Positions 25,306-32,577 of a stretch of 64,000 nt of DNA are shown here, in pieces (position 1 is the first letter of the stretch; each line of letters starts with the position of its first letter). The translations under genes were made by a program, and so were the position numbers. Origin of the DNA: Conexibacter sp. SYSU D00693 (GTDB lineage Bacteria > Actinomycetota > Thermoleophilia > Solirubrobacterales > Solirubrobacteraceae). A model generated the notes under the pieces. The model had not been told where the DNA came from, made no database searches, and saw only the letters and a program-made list of their open reading frames with translations. The stretch spans positions 3,224,001 to 3,288,000 of the forward strand of contig NZ_CP070950.1 of the NCBI RefSeq assembly GCF_017084525.1, written 5' to 3'.

Positions 25306-25311
25306 AGGGTA
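25306..25311 (-). promoter_or_regulatory. -10 box (TACCCT) of the nei2 gene
   Basis: TACCCT on the minus strand, 10 nt before GTG 25295; no Shine-Dalgarno. Confidence 0.5.
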
Positions 25312-25350
25312 GCCGCGGGCCTGGCGCGCCGGAGCGCCGGGCCGGAGAAC

Positions 25351-25382
25351 GACGACGGCCCCGCCGAGGCGGGGCCGTCGTC
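25351..25382 (-). terminator. Terminator of the small-peptide operon
   Basis: 15-nt arms (25351-25365 and 25368-25382) are perfect complements (GACGACGGCCCCGCC and its complement). It begins 25 nt past the last peptide stop and separates the operon from nei2. Confidence 0.85.
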
Positions 25383-25406
25383 CGACGTCGTGGTGCTCGG
25401 CCTGCC

Positions 25407-25568
25407 CTACGGCAGGAGGCCGATGCTCAGGTCGATGACGCTGCCACCGGGACCGACCTGGACCTGCACGGTCTTGCCCGCGCCGTCCTCGGTGCCGATG
25501 ATGCCGCTCGCCTGCGTGAGCTTCGCGAGGTCACCCAGGTCGGTGACCGTCGGAGTCGTGTAGTCCAT
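25407..25568 (-). CDS. Lasso-leader-like RiPP precursor peptide B
   Basis: 53 residues. Leader MDYTTPTVTDLGDLAKLTQ has the lasso/RRE recognition pattern Y3-x2-P6-x-V8-x2-L11-G12, followed by L-T18-x before the predicted cleavage. If cleaved after Gln19, the core is 34 residues starting Ala20, with Glu27 and Asp28 at positions 8 and 9, the ring-closing positions of lasso peptides. Ala at core position 1 would be unusual. It shares GxxGxEDGxGKT and the C-terminal SIGxLP with its neighbour. AGGGGGA lies 5-6 nt before ATG. No cyclase or protease gene is nearby, so its processing is unproven. Confidence 0.65.
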   Translation of the reverse strand: MDYTTPTVTDLGDLAKLTQASGIIGTEDGAGKTVQVQVGPGGSVIDLSIGLLP

Positions 25569-25604
25569 GGAAGTCCCCCTGGTCGTCCGTGGTTCGTGTG
25601 CAGC

Positions 25605-25757
25605 CTACGGCAGGATGCCGATGCTGATGCCGATCAGCTCGTCGACGACCGCGGTGATGGTCTTGCCGCTGCCGTCCTCGAAGCCGAGCGAGCCGGCGCC
25701 CTGCGTCAGCTCCGCGAGCGTGCCGAGGTCCTTGACCTCAGGAGTCTCGTAGTCCAT
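25605..25757 (-). CDS. Lasso-leader-like RiPP precursor peptide A
   Basis: 50 residues. Leader MDYETPEVKDLGTLAELTQ is identical to peptide B at 14 of the first 20 positions. If cleaved after Gln19 the core starts at Gly20 and is 31 residues, with Glu27 and Asp28 at positions 8 and 9; Gly first plus acid at 8/9 is the class I-II lasso arrangement. The core ends SIGILP, similar to B's SIGLLP. Strong GGGGGAA before ATG 25757. It lies 26 nt after the small secreted protein and 36 nt before peptide B. Could be an unmodified leader-peptide-like protein; orphan in this window. Confidence 0.7.
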   Translation of the reverse strand: MDYETPEVKDLGTLAELTQGAGSLGFEDGSGKTITAVVDELIGISIGILP

Positions 25758-25783
25758 TCCAGTTCCCCCTTGTCCCCGTTGTC

Positions 25784-26065
25784 CTAGCTGAAGCAGATGC
25801 CGAGCAGCGCGTAGCGCACGCGGACGATCGGCGACAGGTTGATCGTCGTCTTGCAGGGCGGCGACGGCTGCGTCGTCCCCGCGTTGTTGCAGAGGTCGAT
25901 GCTCGCCTGGAGGAGCGGCGGCAGGTTCACCGGCACGGTGCTGCTCCCGCCGAGCAGGGCCTCGCACGTGTCGCCCAGGCCGGTCTGCGCCGACGCGGTG
26001 CCCGGTGCGGCCAGTGCCAGCGCGGCGATGCCGCCCGTGAGCACTGCAAGTCCTCTCTTGCGCAC
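25784..26065 (-). CDS. Small secreted four-cysteine protein, first gene of the peptide operon
   Basis: 93 residues, unknown family. Sec-type signal peptide MRKRGLAVLTGGIAALALAAPGTASA with cleavage before QTGLGD. The 67-residue mature part has four Cys (DTC, DLC, PPC, GIC), enough for two disulfides, and a polar Thr/Pro loop. The start is GTG 26065, decided by AAGGGGGA ahead of it. Same style of ribosome site as both downstream peptides. It could be a cognate binding, export or immunity factor for the peptides; only gene order supports this. Confidence 0.65.
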   Translation of the reverse strand: MRKRGLAVLTGGIAALALAAPGTASAQTGLGDTCEALLGGSSTVPVNLPPLLQASIDLCNNAGTTQPSPPCKTTINLSPIVRVRYALLGICFS

Positions 26066-26123
26066 TGCCCGTCCCCCTTGAGTCCTGAGCCTCCGTCCCG
26101 TTCGGAAGCTCGTTCGCGGCGGA

Positions 26124-26151
26124 ACCTTAGCTCAAGCGCCCCGGATTCCGG
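26124..26151 (-). promoter_or_regulatory. Putative promoter of the peptide operon with CCGGA-T-TCCGG palindrome
   Basis: Minus strand TAAGGT (26124-26129) as -10. A perfect 11-bp palindrome CCGGA-T-TCCGG (26141-26151) lies where a -35 would be. Reading GGAAT in the palindrome, an ECF-type -35 is also possible. Leader of about 50 nt to GTG 26065 with AAGGGGGA. Confidence 0.4.
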
Positions 26152-26245
26152 TAGGTGTGCTGCCGTTCGTCGTGCCGATGGTGCCGTTCACCGCGTCCCG
26201 ATGGAGGGGTTCGGCGCGCCGGCCGATGTGGCGGCGCGCCGCGGC

Positions 26246-29200
26246 TCAGGCGGAGAGGGTGAGCTTCCGGGGTCCGGCACGGAACCCCAGCTCGACGAGC
26301 GGCGCCTCCCACGGCGACCCGACGACCTCCTCGCCGTCGACGCGCTCGAGCGCGAGGCGCCGGCGGCGGTCGGCGGTCACCCAGGTGGCGAGCGCCTCGA
26401 GCGCCGCGCGCACCCGCGGATCGTCCTCCTCGACGAGCACCTGCAGCGCCCGGCCGCCGCGCTCGACGTAGAGCACGGGCTCCGCGCCGGCGAGGACGAC
26501 GTGCGCGCCCGCGGCGCGCGCCGGGGTGCGACGCCCGGAGGCGCCCGCGCGCGGCTCGGGCCACTTCAGCGCGGCGCCGTAGGGCTGGGCGGGGTCCGTG
26601 GCGGCCAGGACGACGGGCGCCGCCTCCTCGGCCGCCGGGCCCGCGCCCGCGCGCAGCCGCTCGACCGCGCCGGGCAGCGCGAACTGCGCGCCGCCGAGGC
26701 CCTCGACGAAGTACCCGCGGCGACAGACGCCGAGCGTCTCGAGGTCGCTCAGCGCGTCGTAGAGGCCCGAGAAGCCGCCGGGCACCCCCTCGGCCAGCAC
26801 CTGCTCGCGGGTGACGATGCCGTAGCGCTCGAGCAGGAGCTCCGCCGTGGTGCGCCGCCGTGCCCGCGGGTCGGTCTCGCCGCCGGCGAACAGGCCGCCG
26901 GTGAGCGACCAGCGCCCCTGGACCTGCGGCTGGGCGCCGCCGCCGCGGCGGGCGCCGAAGCGGGTGCCGCCGGCGCGGCCGGCCCGGCGCTGGACGGCGG
27001 CGCGCTGCGCGCGGGCCAGCGTGAGCCGCGGCGCGCGCAGGGGCGCGAAGGCGTCGTTGGTGGCCTCCCCGGCCCAGACCAGGTCCCAGAGCGCGTCGCC
27101 CAGGGCCTCGGGGTCGTGGGGCAGCTCGGCCAGGAGGTCGGTGAAGAAGCACGGCGCGAGGCGCAGGCGCTCGCGGACGGCCTCGACGACCTCGCCGTCG
27201 GGCACCTCGCCCTTCGCCGGCGGCGGGCCGATCGCGGCCGCGTCGTCGCGCAGGTACAGCGCCACCCGGCCGCTGTTGCGCCCCAGGGCACCCGCGCCGA
27301 CCCAGACGACCTCGCCCGAGGCGCACAGCTGGTCCATCCACGTCTGGGAGTACGCGCCACAGCGGCGCGGCAGCACGTCGCGCTCCCAGGCGTCGGCGGG
27401 CAGGGCCAGCCCCTGCAGCGGCACGAGGACCTCGCGCAGGCGGTCGATCCCGGCACCGGCCGCCGGGTGGCGGTCCACGCCCTGCCAGCTGGGCAGGAAG
27501 GCCGCGAGCGCCCGCTGGTCGGTTGCCTCGACCTCCTTGCGCAGCGCCGCGAGCGACGCGCGGCGGATGCGCCGCAGCACGTCGGGGTCGCACCACTCGC
27601 GTTCGGTCCCGCCCGGGCGCAGCTCGCCCCGGACCAGCTCGCCGGCCGCCTCGAGCGCCTCGAGCGCCGGCAGGAGGTCCATCCCGTAGCGGTCGCGGAC
27701 CTCCCGCGTGGTGAAGGGCCCGTGCGTGCGGGCGTAGCGCGAGGCGATCTGGCGCAGCGGGTCGGCGACCTCCTCGAGGAACGCCTGCGGCAGGCCGCCC
27801 GGCGGCACGGCGCCGAACGCGTCGCGGTAGAGGCCGGCGTCGTCCGCCGCGATCCACCGCGGCTCCCCGCCGACGCGCAGGACGACGGCGCGCCGCTCGG
27901 CCTCGAGCTCGGCGAGCATCGGCTCGGGGTCGACGCCGGCCAGCGTGCGGTCGCGGACCTCGTCGAGCGACAGGTCGCCCAGCCGGCGCAGCACGTCGGC
28001 CAGGCCGTCGCGGTTGGCCGCGCGCAGCCGGTCGGAGCGATGCTGGAGGTCGGCCTCGACCTGCTCGAGCGCCGCGGCGTCGATGAGGTCGCGCAGCTCC
28101 TCCTGGCCCAGGAGCTCGCGCAGCAGCTCGCGGTCCAGCGAGAGGGCGGCCGCCCGCCGCTCGGCGTTCGGCGTGTCGCCCTCGTACATGTACGTGGCGA
28201 CGTAGTCGAAGAGCAGGGAGGAGGCGAACGGCGAGGCGGTCTTCGTCTCGACCTCCACGACGTCGACCTCGCGGCGGTGGACCTGCGTGAGGAGGTCCTG
28301 CAGGCCGGGGACGTCGAGGACGTCGCGCAGGCACTCGCGGTAGGTCTCGAGGACGATGGGGAAGTCGCCGTAGCGCTTGGCGACCTCGAGCAGCGACTGG
28401 GACTTGAGGCGCTGCTGCCACAGCGGCGTGCGCTTGCCGGGGTACGCGCGCGGGATGAGCAGCGACCGGCCGGCGTTCTCGCGGAAGCGCGCGCCGAAGA
28501 GGGCGCTGGCGCCCAGCTCCCCGACCACGAGGTCCTCGAGCTCGTCGGGCTCGAGCAGGACGAGGTCCGCCGTCGGCGGTTCGTCGGTGTCGGGGAGGTG
28601 GACGATGATGCCGTCGTCGGACCAGATCGCGTCGCTCTCGAGGCCGAGCTCGTCGCGCAGGCGCGCGCTGAGCGCCAGGCCCCACGCGGCGTGCACGCGG
28701 CCGCCGTACGGGCTCAGGACGCACAGCCGCCAGTCGCCGATCTCGTCGCGGAAGCGCTCGACGACGAGCGTCGTGTCCGACGGGACGACGCGCGTGGCCT
28801 CCTGCTGCTCGCGCAGGTACGCGAGGAGGTTGCGCGCGGCGAGCGGGTCGAGGTCGTAGCCGTCGCGCAGCGTCTCCTCGGACTGGTCGACCGCCCAGCG
28901 CGAGAACGCGCCGATCTCCTTGCCGAGCTCCTTGGGCCGCCCGACGCTGTCCCCGCGCCAGAACGGCACGGCGCCCGGCGCACCGGGCGCGGGCGTGACG
29001 ACGACGCGGTCCCGGCCGATCTCCTCGATCCGCCACGCCGACGCGCCCAGCAGGAAGGTCTGGCCGGCCCGCGCCTCGTAGACCATCTCCTCGTCGAGCT
29101 CGCCGACGCGCCGGCCGTCGGGCAGCACGACGGAGAACAGGCCGCGGTCGGGGATCGTCCCCGCGTTGGTGATGGCCAGCCGGCCCGCGCCCTTGCGCGC

Positions 29201-30697
29201 GCGGATCGACCCCGCGACGCGGTCCCAGACGATGCGCGGGCGCAGCTCGGCGAACTCCTGGGACGGGTAGCGCCCGTCGAGCATGTCCAGGACGTTCTCG
29301 AGCAGCTCGCGCGGCAGCTCGCTGTAGGAGTAGGTGCGGGTGACGAGCGCGAAGAGCTCGTCGACCGAGACGCCGGTGTCCTCGCCCGCCGCCGCGGCGA
29401 TCGCGACGACCTGCTGGGCCAGGACGTCGAGGGCGTTGCGCGGCACGACCGTCGGCTCGATGCGCGCCTCGCGCATGAGCTTCGTGACGACGGTGCACTC
29501 GAGCAGGTCGGCGCGGAACTTCGGGAAGATCCGCCCCTTGCTCGTGTCGCCCACGGCGTGGCCGGCGCGCCCGATGCGCTGCAGGCCGCGGGAGACGGAC
29601 TTCGGCGACTCGACCTGGAGGACCAGGTCGACGGCGCCCATGTCGATGCCGAGCTCCAGCGAGCTCGTGGCGACGAGGCACGGCAGCCGCCCCGCCTTGA
29701 GCTCCTCCTCGATGACCAGGCGCTCCTCGCGCGCCAGTGAGCCGTGGTGGGCCCGGGCGATCTCCTTGGGCTCCTGGCCCTCGGCCTCCGCCTCGGCGGC
29801 GGCCAGCTCGTTGAGGCGCAGCGCGAGGCGCTCGGCCCCGCGGCGGGCGTTGACGAAGACGATCGTCGAGCGGTGCTCGCGGACCAGCTCGAGGATCTTC
29901 GGGTACATCGCCGGCCAGATCGACTTGCGGGTCGCCTCCCCGCCGGCGAGGGGGTCCAGGGGATCCAGGTCGCCCGTCGACTGCTCGGGCTCGACCATCG
30001 ACTCCACGGGGACCTGGATCTGGACGTCGAGCGGCTTGCGCACGCCGGCGTCGACGATCCGGCACTGGCGGCGCGGGCCGACGAGGAACCGCCCGACCTC
30101 CTCCAGCGGGTTCTGCGTCGCCGACAGGCCGATGCGCTGATGCTCGCCCGCGAGGGCGGCGAGGCGCTCGAGCGTCAGGGCCATGTGCGCGCCGCGCTTC
30201 GTGCCGGCGACGGCGTGGATCTCGTCGACGATCACCGCCTCGACGTCGGTGAGCATCTCGCGCGCGCCGCTCGTGAGGATGAGGTACAGCGACTCCGGCG
30301 TCGTGATCAGGACGTCGGGCGGCTGGCGGCGCATCTGCGCGCGCTCCTTCTGCGGCGTGTCGCCCGTGCGCAGCGCGACGCGGACGTCGGCGCCGATGCC
30401 GGCGAGGGGCGCCCGCAGGTTGCGCTCGACGTCGTAGGAGAGCGCCTTGAGCGGCGACACGTAGACCAGCCGCGTGCGGCGCTCGGCCTCGACGCCGTCC
30501 CCGCCCGCCCCAGCGGCGATGCGGTCCAGCGCCCACAGGAACGCCGCCAGGGTCTTGCCGCTGCCGGTCGGCGCGGAGATCAGGACGTGGTCGCCCGACG
30601 CGATGGCCGGCCACGCCTGCTCCTGCACGGCGGTCGGGCCTTCGAAGGCACGCTCGAACCAGGCGCGGGTGGCTGGGGTGAAGGCCTCGAGGGACAC
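26246..30697 (-). CDS. lhr: Lhr, long-form ATP-dependent helicase
   Basis: 1483 residues, superfamily 2 DNA/RNA helicase with large C-terminal domain. Walker A APTGSGKTLAAF (about residues 45-56), DEIHAV (motif II), SATQNP (motif III), and motif V-VI region (ATSSLELGIDMG, LQRIGRAGH). Size of the full Lhr-Core plus CTD form found in actinobacteria. Mycobacterial Lhr unwinds RNA:DNA hybrids and is linked to repair. The start is GTG 30697, with TACCCT 9 nt upstream. It lies 88 nt downstream of the UdgB gene on the same strand but has its own promoter. A hairpin-rich 95-nt tail precedes the peptide operon. Confidence 0.95.
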   Translation of the reverse strand: MSLEAFTPATRAWFERAFEGPTAVQEQAWPAIASGDHVLISAPTGSGKTLAAFLWALDRIAAGAGGDGVEAERRTRLVYVSPLKALSYDVERNLRAPLAGIGADVRVALRTGDTPQKERAQMRRQPPDVLITTPESLYLILTSGAREMLTDVEAVIVDEIHAVAGTKRGAHMALTLERLAALAGEHQRIGLSATQNPLEEVGRFLVGPRRQCRIVDAGVRKPLDVQIQVPVESMVEPEQSTGDLDPLDPLAGGEATRKSIWPAMYPKILELVREHRSTIVFVNARRGAERLALRLNELAAAEAEAEGQEPKEIARAHHGSLAREERLVIEEELKAGRLPCLVATSSLELGIDMGAVDLVLQVESPKSVSRGLQRIGRAGHAVGDTSKGRIFPKFRADLLECTVVTKLMREARIEPTVVPRNALDVLAQQVVAIAAAAGEDTGVSVDELFALVTRTYSYSELPRELLENVLDMLDGRYPSQEFAELRPRIVWDRVAGSIRARKGAGRLAITNAGTIPDRGLFSVVLPDGRRVGELDEEMVYEARAGQTFLLGASAWRIEEIGRDRVVVTPAPGAPGAVPFWRGDSVGRPKELGKEIGAFSRWAVDQSEETLRDGYDLDPLAARNLLAYLREQQEATRVVPSDTTLVVERFRDEIGDWRLCVLSPYGGRVHAAWGLALSARLRDELGLESDAIWSDDGIIVHLPDTDEPPTADLVLLEPDELEDLVVGELGASALFGARFRENAGRSLLIPRAYPGKRTPLWQQRLKSQSLLEVAKRYGDFPIVLETYRECLRDVLDVPGLQDLLTQVHRREVDVVEVETKTASPFASSLLFDYVATYMYEGDTPNAERRAAALSLDRELLRELLGQEELRDLIDAAALEQVEADLQHRSDRLRAANRDGLADVLRRLGDLSLDEVRDRTLAGVDPEPMLAELEAERRAVVLRVGGEPRWIAADDAGLYRDAFGAVPPGGLPQAFLEEVADPLRQIASRYARTHGPFTTREVRDRYGMDLLPALEALEAAGELVRGELRPGGTEREWCDPDVLRRIRRASLAALRKEVEATDQRALAAFLPSWQGVDRHPAAGAGIDRLREVLVPLQGLALPADAWERDVLPRRCGAYSQTWMDQLCASGEVVWVGAGALGRNSGRVALYLRDDAAAIGPPPAKGEVPDGEVVEAVRERLRLAPCFFTDLLAELPHDPEALGDALWDLVWAGEATNDAFAPLRAPRLTLARAQRAAVQRRAGRAGGTRFGARRGGGAQPQVQGRWSLTGGLFAGGETDPRARRRTTAELLLERYGIVTREQVLAEGVPGGFSGLYDALSDLETLGVCRRGYFVEGLGGAQFALPGAVERLRAGAGPAAEEAAPVVLAATDPAQPYGAALKWPEPRAGASGRRTPARAAGAHVVLAGAEPVLYVERGGRALQVLVEEDDPRVRAALEALATWVTADRRRRLALERVDGEEVVGSPWEAPLVELGFRAGPRKLTLSA

Positions 30698-30706
30698 GAC
30701 GCACCC

Positions 30707-30712
30707 AGGGTA
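30707..30712 (-). promoter_or_regulatory. -10 box (TACCCT) of the lhr gene
   Basis: TACCCT on the minus strand, 9 nt before GTG 30697; leaderless arrangement. Confidence 0.5.
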
Positions 30713-30785
30713 CGGCCCGGCCTCGCGCCCGGACCGTCGACGCGTCCGATTCGTGCACGAGCCGCGTGCTCGGTGACGAAGCGCG

Positions 30786-31442
30786 TCAGACCTGCGCGAT
30801 CTCGCGCGCCCGCAGGAGGACGTCGTCGAGCATCTGCGGCGTCAGCCGGCCCGTGAAGGTGTTCTGCTGGGACGGGTGGAAGGTGCCCAGCAGCGGCCAC
30901 GGCTCGAGCCGCGCCAGCGCGCCGTGGCCGAACTTCGGGCGCGGCGTGAGCGGCGGGTGGCCGAGCGCGACGCGCAGGCGCAGCGCGGCGTCCCACGCGA
31001 AGGCGCCGAGGCAGACGACGACGCGGACGTCCTCCATGTGCGCGAGCTCGTGCGCCGTCCACGGCAGGCAGGTGTCGCGCTCGACGGGCAGCGGCTTGTT
31101 GGCGGGCGGCGCGCAGCGCACGGCCGCGGTGATCCAGACGCTGTTGAGCGCCACCGGGTCGGTGCGCTCGCGGTTGCGCGCGTAGGCGCTCAGGCCCGTG
31201 CGGTGCAGCGCCTCGAAGAGGAAGTCGCCGGAGCGGTCGCCGCAGAACACGCGACCCGTCCGGTTCGCGCCGTGGGCGGCAGGTGCCAGGCCGAGCAGGA
31301 CGATCCGCGCCTCCGGGTCGCCGAGCGACGGGATGGGCCGTCCCCAGTAGTGCTCGTCGGCGAAGGCGGCGCGGCGCTTGGCGGCGACCTCCTCGCGCCA
31401 GGCCACCAGGCGGGGACAGCGCCGGCACGACGTGACCGTCAC
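30786..31442 (-). CDS. udgB: Family 5 uracil-DNA glycosylase (UdgB)
   Basis: 218 residues. Signature motifs GLAPAAHGANRTGR (motif A of family 5, with Ala in place of catalytic Asn/Asp) and GTFHPSQQN (motif B). N-terminal Cys pair CRRC and further Cys (CGD, CAPP) fit the Fe-S cluster of families 4/5. Removes uracil and hypoxanthine from DNA. The GTG start overlaps the TGA of the TetR gene, so it depends on that gene's transcript. A third base-excision or repair gene in this window along with nei2 and lhr. Confidence 0.92.
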   Translation of the reverse strand: MTVTSCRRCPRLVAWREEVAAKRRAAFADEHYWGRPIPSLGDPEARIVLLGLAPAAHGANRTGRVFCGDRSGDFLFEALHRTGLSAYARNRERTDPVALNSVWITAAVRCAPPANKPLPVERDTCLPWTAHELAHMEDVRVVVCLGAFAWDAALRLRVALGHPPLTPRPKFGHGALARLEPWPLLGTFHPSQQNTFTGRLTPQMLDDVLLRAREIAQV

Positions 31443-32074
31443 CGGGCGCCGTGCTCGAGGACCCCGAAGAAGAGGCGCTCGATGGCGGGCACGAGCTCGA
31501 GCGGGTCCTCGGGCTGGCCCGTGCGCAGGTGGCGTCCCAGGATCTCGGCGACCGCGCCGACGCAGAGGAACGCGTCGTCGCGCGAGACGTAGCGCGGCGC
31601 GCCGTACGCGGGCGCCGCCTCGTGGTTGTCGCGGTAGACCGCGTCGGTGATGAGGTCGAGCATCGCGTCGCGGCGCTCGGCGGCGCTCGGGCCGGCGCCG
31701 ATGATGTCGACGAGGATCGCGCGCGCCGCGTTGGGCTCGTCGGAGATCGCCTCGATGAACGAGCGCACACGGGTGCGCAGGCGCTCGCGGTAGTTCGGGA
31801 ACTCGCCGTCGACGGACGCGGCCAGCCGCTCGAGCAGCCGCTGCGCGACGTCGTCGAACAGGCCGAGCATGCACTCCTCCTTGTTGGAGAAGTGCTCGTA
31901 GAACGTGGCCTTCGACATGCCCGCCTCGCGGGCGATGGCCTCCGCGCTGGCCTCGGCGTAGCCGCTGCGCGCGAAGACGTCGGCGGCCGCGCGCAGCAGC
32001 CGCTCGCGCTGGACGGCCTGGCGGACCTCCAGCGGCGGGGCGTGGCGACCACGGGGCACGGGCGTCGCGCTCAT
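31439..32074 (-). CDS. TetR-family transcriptional regulator
   Basis: 211 residues. Canonical TetR HTH (LLRAAADVFARSGYAEASAEAIAREAGMSKATFYEHFSNKEECML, residues about 26-70), then a helical ligand domain. Ligand unknown. It starts the tetR-udgB unit. Its -10 (TACGAT) is separated by 2 bp from the -10 of the divergent lipoprotein gene, so binding in that spacer would control both. A self-repressing switch is the simplest inference. Confidence 0.9.
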   Translation of the reverse strand: MSATPVPRGRHAPPLEVRQAVQRERLLRAAADVFARSGYAEASAEAIAREAGMSKATFYEHFSNKEECMLGLFDDVAQRLLERLAASVDGEFPNYRERLRTRVRSFIEAISDEPNAARAILVDIIGAGPSAAERRDAMLDLITDAVYRDNHEAAPAYGAPRYVSRDDAFLCVGAVAEILGRHLRTGQPEDPLELVPAIERLFFGVLEHGAR

Positions 32075-32082
32075 CTGCCCAC

Positions 32083-32096
32083 ATCGTAGGTAGGCT
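32083..32096. promoter_or_regulatory. Back-to-back -10 boxes for tetR and lipoprotein gene
   Basis: Minus strand TACGAT (32083-32088) is 8 nt before ATG 32074. Plus strand TAGGCT (32091-32096) is 7 nt before ATG 32104. Both predicted transcripts are leaderless. Each -35 would fall inside the other gene, so the two promoters should exclude each other. Confidence 0.5.
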
Positions 32097-32103
32097 GGCG
32101 GCG

Positions 32104-32532
32104 ATGCTCGCCCGTCGCGCCTGCACCGCTGCGCTGGCCGTCGCCGCGGCGGCCGGCCTCGGCGCCTGCACCTCGTCCCAGTCCAACGACTCCGCCGAGG
32201 ACTTCCAGGGCGAGCAGCGGCGCGTCGCGCAGGTCGTCGAGGACCTCGAGGAGAAGGGCGGCACGCGCGACGGCGGCGAGATCTGCCAGGACCTCCTCGC
32301 CGACGGCCTGCGCCAGAGCATCCAGCGCGCCTCGGGCGAGGCGTGCGAGTCGGCCCTCGAGGACGCGCTGAAGGACGTCGACACGTTCGACCTCGACGTC
32401 GAGCGCGTGCAGGTCTCGGGCAACCGCGCGACCGTGACGGTCAAGGGCGAGGGCGGCGGCAGCGACCGCACGGACACCCTGACGCTCGAGCGCGGGCGCC
32501 AGGGCTGGCGCATCACCGGCCTGGGCCAGTAG
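32104..32532 (+). CDS. Small lipoprotein of unknown function
   Basis: 142 residues. Lipobox LGAC with Cys22 ends a Sec signal (LARRACTAALAVAAAAG). Mature part is acidic, with one Cys pair (ICQD, ACES), a predicted alpha/beta fold, and VSGNRATVTVKGEGGGSDRTDTLTLERGRQGWRITGL near the end. That final strand-rich motif (write-up of the GWRI type) is seen in DUF4878-like lipoproteins. Divergent from tetR with abutting promoters, so TetR may control it. Confidence 0.7.
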   Translation: MLARRACTAALAVAAAAGLGACTSSQSNDSAEDFQGEQRRVAQVVEDLEEKGGTRDGGEICQDLLADGLRQSIQRASGEACESALEDALKDVDTFDLDVERVQVSGNRATVTVKGEGGGSDRTDTLTLERGRQGWRITGLGQ

Positions 32533-32540
32533 GGACCCGG

Positions 32541-32559
32541 CGCACCGCAGGCCGGTGCG
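32541..32559 (+). terminator. Weak hairpin after the lipoprotein gene
   Basis: CGCACCG (32541-32547), 5-nt loop, CGGTGCG (32553-32559), just ahead of the next promoter box. Short, so only tentative. Confidence 0.4.
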
Positions 32560-32563
32560 TCGG

Positions 32564-32569
32564 TAGCGT
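32564..32569 (+). promoter_or_regulatory. -10 box (TAGCGT) of the calcium-repeat protein gene
   Basis: TAGCGT 8 nt before ATG 32578; no Shine-Dalgarno. Confidence 0.5.
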
Positions 32570-32577
32570 CGCGCCGC

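Noticed and set aside
26078-29740. Very long plus-strand open frame opposite Lhr
   Set aside because: An antisense frame kept open by GC-rich codons. The Lhr frame contains all SF2 helicase motifs; this one has only low-complexity Arg/Ala/Gly.
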